Shown: piece after piece, positions 40,944 to 44,195 of the stretch | Layout of the letters: each line of letters starts with the position of its first letter | Numbering within the stretch: position 1 is the stretch's first letter | Assembly (NCBI GenBank): GCA_023396115.1 | Contig: JAEWXC010000005.1 | Coordinates: 1 to 44,195, forward strand | DNA from: Actinomycetes bacterium | GTDB taxonomy: Bacteria; Actinomycetota; Actinomycetes; Propionibacteriales; Nocardioidaceae | Length of the DNA stretch: 44,195 bases | Direction: 5' to 3' | Translations under genes and position numbers: made by a program | The notes under the pieces: generated by a model | Database searches by the model: none | Told to the model about the DNA's origin: nothing | Seen by the model: only the letters and a program-made list of their open reading frames with translations

Positions 40944-42485
40944 TCACGACGCCGTGCCGCGCCCCTCGTCCGAACCCCTGTCGCCAGCCCGCCCCAGGTG
41001 CACCAGTCGTCCCGCCACCCAGGTGGTCAGGACGTCGGACCCGGCCCGGCGCAACCGGGCGGCGGCTTCGGTCGTGGACCGGGACGGCGCCAGCGGGTCC
41101 TCGGCCAGCAGGACCAGGTCGGCGGGGTGACCAAGCGCCACCGTGCCCCACCCGTCGGTCGAGGCGGCCAGCGCCTCCCGCGCGGTCAGGGCCTGCTCGG
41201 GGTGCCACGGGTCACCGTCCCCCGGCGCCCGGTGCACGGCGGCCGCCGCGGCGAGCCAGGGGTCGAGCGGGGAGACCGGGGCGTCGGAGCCGAGAGCCAG
41301 CCGCACGCCGGCGTCGCGCATGGAGCGCAGCGCGAAGCACCGGTCCCCACGGTCGGGCCACACCTGTTCGGACAGGTCCCGGTCGTCGAGCAGGTGCGCG
41401 GGCTGCACGCTGGCGACCAGCCCCAGCGCGGCCATCCGGTCCAGGTCGGCGGTGCGGCTCAGCTGGACGTGCTCCAAGGATCCGCGGGCGCCCGTGGATT
41501 CCACGGCGTCGACGGCCGCGGTCACGGCCCTGTCGCCGATGGCGTGCACCGCGACCTCCAGCCCGCCGGCGGTGGCCCGGGCCAGCAGGTCGCTCAGCTC
41601 GGCGTCGCTCTGGTTCGGCTCGCCGTGCGGGGTCGTGCCGTGCCCGTCGGCGTACGGCTCGCAGCACCAGGCGGTGCCGGTGTTGAGCGAGCCGTCGCTG
41701 ATCACCTTCAGCGGCCCCATCACCAGGCGCGGGTCGCCGGCCAGCGGGTCGCCGGTGCGCAGGCCGCGGGCCAGCACGTCGTCGAGCCCTTCTGCGTAGG
41801 TGGCCATCCGCACCCGGAGCAGGTCGGCTCCCTCGCGCCAGCGGTGCAGCCAGTCCTCCACCCCGCCGGAGAACTCGAAGTCGGTCACCCCGACCACGCC
41901 GATCGCCGCCGCGGCCGCCATCGAGGCGCGGTAGTCGCCCGGGCCGCCCTCGTCGGTCATCGCGTCCAGGCGGGCGTAGGCCTCGAACCACTCCGCCTCG
42001 CTGACCAGGTCCACGTCGAGCGGCAGTTCCAGGGCGGCCAGGGCGCGGGTGTTCATCCACCCGTGGTGACCGTCGCCGGCGACCAGGACCACCGGCTGCC
42101 CCGTGCCCAGGGCGTCCAGGTCGGCACGCGTCGGGGTGGTGTCCCAGGTGGCGGGCCGGTGCCCCCAGCCGATCACCGGGCGTCCGGGGTGCTCGGCGAG
42201 GCGGTCCGCCACCAGCGCCACCGCCTCGGCGACCGACCCGACGCCGCTCAGGTCGAGCCGGGTCCTGCCCGCCGACCACTGGCCCAGGTGCACGTGCGCG
42301 TCCCACAGCCCCGGCATCAGCCAGGCACCGTCGGCCTCGTGGACCTCGCCGGCGAACCCGCCCGGGTCCACCCGCCCGACCGCGACGACCCGGCCGGCGC
42401 GCACCAGCACGTCGACCTCGGCGCCGGTGCCGGAGCCGTCCAGGTCCACCAAGCGCGCACCGCGGATCAGCAACGAGTCGTCCAC
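40944..42485 (-). CDS. Amidohydrolase, YtcJ/imidazolonepropionase-like
   Basis: The product is 513 residues. It begins with the composite beta-sandwich (LLIRGARLVDLDGSGTGAEVDVLVRAGRVVAVG), then MPGLWDAHVHLG with the HxH metal pair. Later blocks include KVISDGSLNTGTAW, VAVHAIGDRAV, LEHVQL and LGSDAPVSPLDPW with the catalytic Asp. This is the YtcJ-like branch of metal-dependent hydrolases, which acts on amides or formylated nitrogen compounds. The start at GTG 42485 is chosen because TAGCGT ends 7 bp upstream; GTG 42494 would overlap that box. It is divergent from accD3. Confidence 0.88.
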   Translation of the reverse strand: MDDSLLIRGARLVDLDGSGTGAEVDVLVRAGRVVAVGRVDPGGFAGEVHEADGAWLMPGLWDAHVHLGQWSAGRTRLDLSGVGSVAEAVALVADRLAEHPGRPVIGWGHRPATWDTTPTRADLDALGTGQPVVLVAGDGHHGWMNTRALAALELPLDVDLVSEAEWFEAYARLDAMTDEGGPGDYRASMAAAAAIGVVGVTDFEFSGGVEDWLHRWREGADLLRVRMATYAEGLDDVLARGLRTGDPLAGDPRLVMGPLKVISDGSLNTGTAWCCEPYADGHGTTPHGEPNQSDAELSDLLARATAGGLEVAVHAIGDRAVTAAVDAVESTGARGSLEHVQLSRTADLDRMAALGLVASVQPAHLLDDRDLSEQVWPDRGDRCFALRSMRDAGVRLALGSDAPVSPLDPWLAAAAAVHRAPGDGDPWHPEQALTAREALAASTDGWGTVALGHPADLVLLAEDPLAPSRSTTEAAARLRRAGSDVLTTWVAGRLVHLGRAGDRGSDEGRGTAS

Positions 42486-42572
42486 GCGGGTCACGCTAGC
42501 CGGGACCGGGCGCTGACCAGCACCCGGTCGATCCGCGGCACCGCGGGTCGCGGCTCGCCTAGCCTGTTGCGC
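42486..42572. promoter_or_regulatory. Divergent leaderless promoters, amidohydrolase gene / accD3
   Basis: In this 87-bp gap, TAGCCT (42560-42565) ends 7 bp before the accD3 GTG. On the minus strand TAGCGT (complement of 42493-42498) ends 7 bp before the amidohydrolase GTG. No further operator-like dyad stands out. Confidence 0.5.
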
Positions 42573-44051
42573 GTGAGCACCCGACTGAACTCCGCCCAGC
42601 TGGTCGACCTGGTCCTCGACGACGGGTCGTGGAGCTCGTGGGACACCCCGCCGGACCGCACCGGCTGCACGCCCGAGTACCTGGCCGAGCTGGCCGCGGC
42701 GGCCGAGAAGGCCGGCACGGACGAGTCGGTGGTCTCCGGGGAGGGCCGGATCCGGGGTCGCCGGGTCGGGGTGCTGCTCGGCGAGTTCGGGTTCCTGGCC
42801 GGCTCGATCGGGCGGGCCTCGGCGGACCGGATCGTGGCCGGGATCCAACGCGCCACCGCCGAGGGGTTGCCGCTGCTGGCGGCCCCGGTCTCCGGCGGTA
42901 CCCGGATGCAGGAGGGCACGCCGGCGTTCGTGCAGATGGTGCGGATCTCGCAGGCCGTCGCCGCGCACCGGGCCGCCGGCCTGCCGTACCTGGTCTACCT
43001 GCGCCACCCCACCACCGGTGGGGTGATGGCGTCGTGGGGGTCGCTGGGCCACGTGACCGTCGCCGAGCCCGGCGCTCTGGTCGGGTTCCTCGGCCCGCGG
43101 GTGTACGAGGCGCTGTACGACAAGCCGTTCCCGCCCGGTGTGCAGACCAGCGAGAACCTGCACGAGCGGGGCATCATCGACGGTGTCGTCGCCCCCGACG
43201 AGATCGCCGACCTGCTGGACCGGGCGCTGCGGATCATCTGCGCACCCGTGGCGGCCCCGGTCTCGCCCGCGCCGCCCGAGCCCCCGGCACCGCTGGCCGT
43301 CCCGGACGCCTGGGACGCGATCACCCGCTCGCGCCGACCCGACCGACCGGGCGTGCGACGGCTGCTGAAGTACGGCGCCACCGACGTGGTGCCGCTCAAC
43401 GGCACCGGTCAGGGCGAGGCCGACCCCGGGCTGCTGATCGCCCTGGCCACCTTCGGATCGGCGCCGTGCGTCTTCCTCGGCCAGGACCGGCGCGGCCAGA
43501 CCACCGACCACCCGATGGGCCCGGGCGCCCTGCGCGAGGCACGGCGCGGGATGGCCATGGCTGCCGAGCTGGGCCTGCCGCTGGTCACGGTGATCGACAC
43601 CCAGGGCGCGGCCCTGTCCGCCGAGGCGGAGAACGGCGGGCTGGCCGGGGAGATCGCCCGCTCACTGGCGGGGCTGGTGACCCTGGCCGCGCCCACGCTG
43701 TGCCTGATGCTGGGCGAGGGCAACGGTGGCGGGGCGTTGGCGCTGCTGCCGGCCGACCGGGTGGTGGCCGCCCAGCACGCGTGGCTCTCCCCGCTGCCCC
43801 CGGAGGGTGCGAGCGCGATCGTGCACCGCGACCTGGACCACGCCCCCGAGATGGCCCGCGCCCAGCGGGTCGGTGCGGCGGACCTGCTGCGCCGTGGCGT
43901 GGTGGACCGGATCGTCGCCGAGCAGCCTGACGCCGCCGACGAGCCGGAGGCCTTCTGCCGCCGGGTCGGGGCCGTCCTGGAGCACGAGCTGGTGGCCCTG
44001 CGTCGCTCGGGGCCCGGGTCGCCGGAGCAGCGGGCCGCCCGCTACCTCTGA
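42573..44051 (+). CDS. accD3: Acyl-CoA carboxylase carboxyltransferase, AccD3 type (fused beta/alpha halves)
   Basis: The product is 492 residues. The N-terminal half is a crotonase-fold carboxyltransferase beta domain (SGEGRIRGRRVGVLLGEFGFLAGSIG, SGGTRMQEG, YLRHPTTGGVMASWGSLGH, EPGALVGFLGPRVYE). The C-terminal half is the alpha domain (RRPDRPGVRRLLKYGATD, GPGALREARRGMAMAAELGLPLVTVIDTQGAALSAEAENGG, LPPEGASAIVHRD). It runs co-linear with M. tuberculosis AccD3 (about 495 residues) as I remember it, and lacks the zinc-finger of E. coli AccD. With a biotinylated AccA subunit encoded elsewhere it would carboxylate acyl-CoA. The preceding TAGCCT box gives a leaderless start. Confidence 0.88.
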   Translation: MSTRLNSAQLVDLVLDDGSWSSWDTPPDRTGCTPEYLAELAAAAEKAGTDESVVSGEGRIRGRRVGVLLGEFGFLAGSIGRASADRIVAGIQRATAEGLPLLAAPVSGGTRMQEGTPAFVQMVRISQAVAAHRAAGLPYLVYLRHPTTGGVMASWGSLGHVTVAEPGALVGFLGPRVYEALYDKPFPPGVQTSENLHERGIIDGVVAPDEIADLLDRALRIICAPVAAPVSPAPPEPPAPLAVPDAWDAITRSRRPDRPGVRRLLKYGATDVVPLNGTGQGEADPGLLIALATFGSAPCVFLGQDRRGQTTDHPMGPGALREARRGMAMAAELGLPLVTVIDTQGAALSAEAENGGLAGEIARSLAGLVTLAAPTLCLMLGEGNGGGALALLPADRVVAAQHAWLSPLPPEGASAIVHRDLDHAPEMARAQRVGAADLLRRGVVDRIVAEQPDAADEPEAFCRRVGAVLEHELVALRRSGPGSPEQRAARYL

Positions 44052-44059
44052 CCCGCCCA

Positions 44060-44195
44060 TGTAACGCGCCTTGGGTTCGGATGGTGGTTGCACCACTCGT
44101 CGTGAGGAGTGGTGATGGTTCGGATGCTGCGGGCAGAGCGTCAGTTGTTTTGGGTGCAGGTGCGGTCGGGGATGTGGGCGTGGGAGGCGGCGGAG
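44060..44195 (+). mobile_element. Left end of an IS30-like insertion sequence (truncated by the window)
   Basis: Just 9 bp after the accD3 stop the sequence changes to TGTAACGCGCCTTGGGTTCGG, a plausible terminal inverted repeat. A GTGGT-N3-ACCAC hairpin (44084-44096) and a transposase start follow. The other end is outside the window, so the repeat and any target duplication cannot be confirmed. Confidence 0.5.
44115..44195 (+). CDS. IS30-family-like transposase, first 27 residues
   Basis: Only the N-terminus is visible (MVRMLRAERQLFWVQVRSGM and seven more). The pattern E-R-x-x-F-W-x-x-V-R-x-G followed by EAA matches actinobacterial IS30-type transposases, where it forms the first helix of the DNA-binding region. 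GGAG lies 5 bp before the ATG. Codon choice is visibly less GC-biased (TTG TTT TGG) than the neighbours, fitting foreign origin. Confidence 0.6.
   Translation, partial: MVRMLRAERQLFWVQVRSGMWAWEAAE

Noticed and set aside
40671..42572. Plus-strand open frame opposite the amidohydrolase gene, continuous with accD3
   Set aside because: Its translation has no family features. accD3 starts at the GTG at 42573 behind its own promoter, and the minus strand carries a clear amidohydrolase.
19257..44195. Prophage or integrative element
   Set aside because: No integrase, phage structural or plasmid genes, and the tRNA-Gly gene has no adjacent attachment-like repeat of its 3' end. Only the partial insertion sequence at the right edge looks mobile.

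Overview
The window is very GC-rich with extreme third-position bias, many GTG starts and several leaderless-type promoters. Together with close relatives of mycobacterial FadE5, AccD3, DesA3 with its reductase, EtfD and Dcd, this points to an actinobacterium. A Nocardioides-like member of the Propionibacteriales fits best, but the genus is an inference. Apart from one partial insertion sequence at the right edge, the content looks chromosomal.

Layout. 1-9.4 kb: a truncated lipoprotein gene; a split histidine-utilisation locus (hutU and hutH, with a secreted tandem phosphodiesterase-like gene and a Ser/Thr kinase fused to an FG-GAP domain between them); and a divergent IclR regulator coupled to a small P-loop protein. 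9.4-16.6 kb: a secreted M19-like hydrolase; a large membrane Fe-S oxidoreductase (EtfD type) with a roughly 500-residue tail carrying ten SLF(D/G) motifs; and a small membrane protein. 16.8-24.6 kb: tRNA-Gly(CCC), an SGNH hydrolase divergent from dcd, a lipoprotein divergent from a TetR regulator, a MerB-like protein, a DUF2461 protein, a SnoaL-like protein behind a KstR-type palindrome, an alpha/beta hydrolase-MarR pair and an Rrf2 regulator. 24.9-32.6 kb: a TauE/SafE permease, fadE5, a DUF6458 protein, a LysE exporter, a DinB/maleylpyruvate isomerase-like gene overlapping an SDR gene, and a membrane beta-propeller. 32.7-44.2 kb: a secreted CnaB-type surface protein, a desA3/reductase pair, a GNAT protein, a PucR regulator, a lipoprotein, a YtcJ-like amidohydrolase divergent from accD3, and the start of an IS30-like transposase.

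Lipid metabolism recurs: fadE5 (acyl-CoA oxidation), an EtfD-type oxidoreductase (electrons from acyl-CoA dehydrogenases to the respiratory chain), the DesA3/reductase pair (desaturation), accD3 (acyl-CoA carboxylation) and a gene behind a steroid-type operator. etfD and fadE5 share a near-identical dyad, AAGTTACYGGYGRGTAG, about 100 bp upstream of their starts, which suggests co-regulation.

The intergenic space is rich in repeats. There is a 22-bp family at three loci, a 33-bp family, a 47-bp family, a composite 19-bp/65-bp array and a 74-bp element with 15-bp inverted ends. Seven of eight convergent gene boundaries carry a repeat or a strong hairpin.
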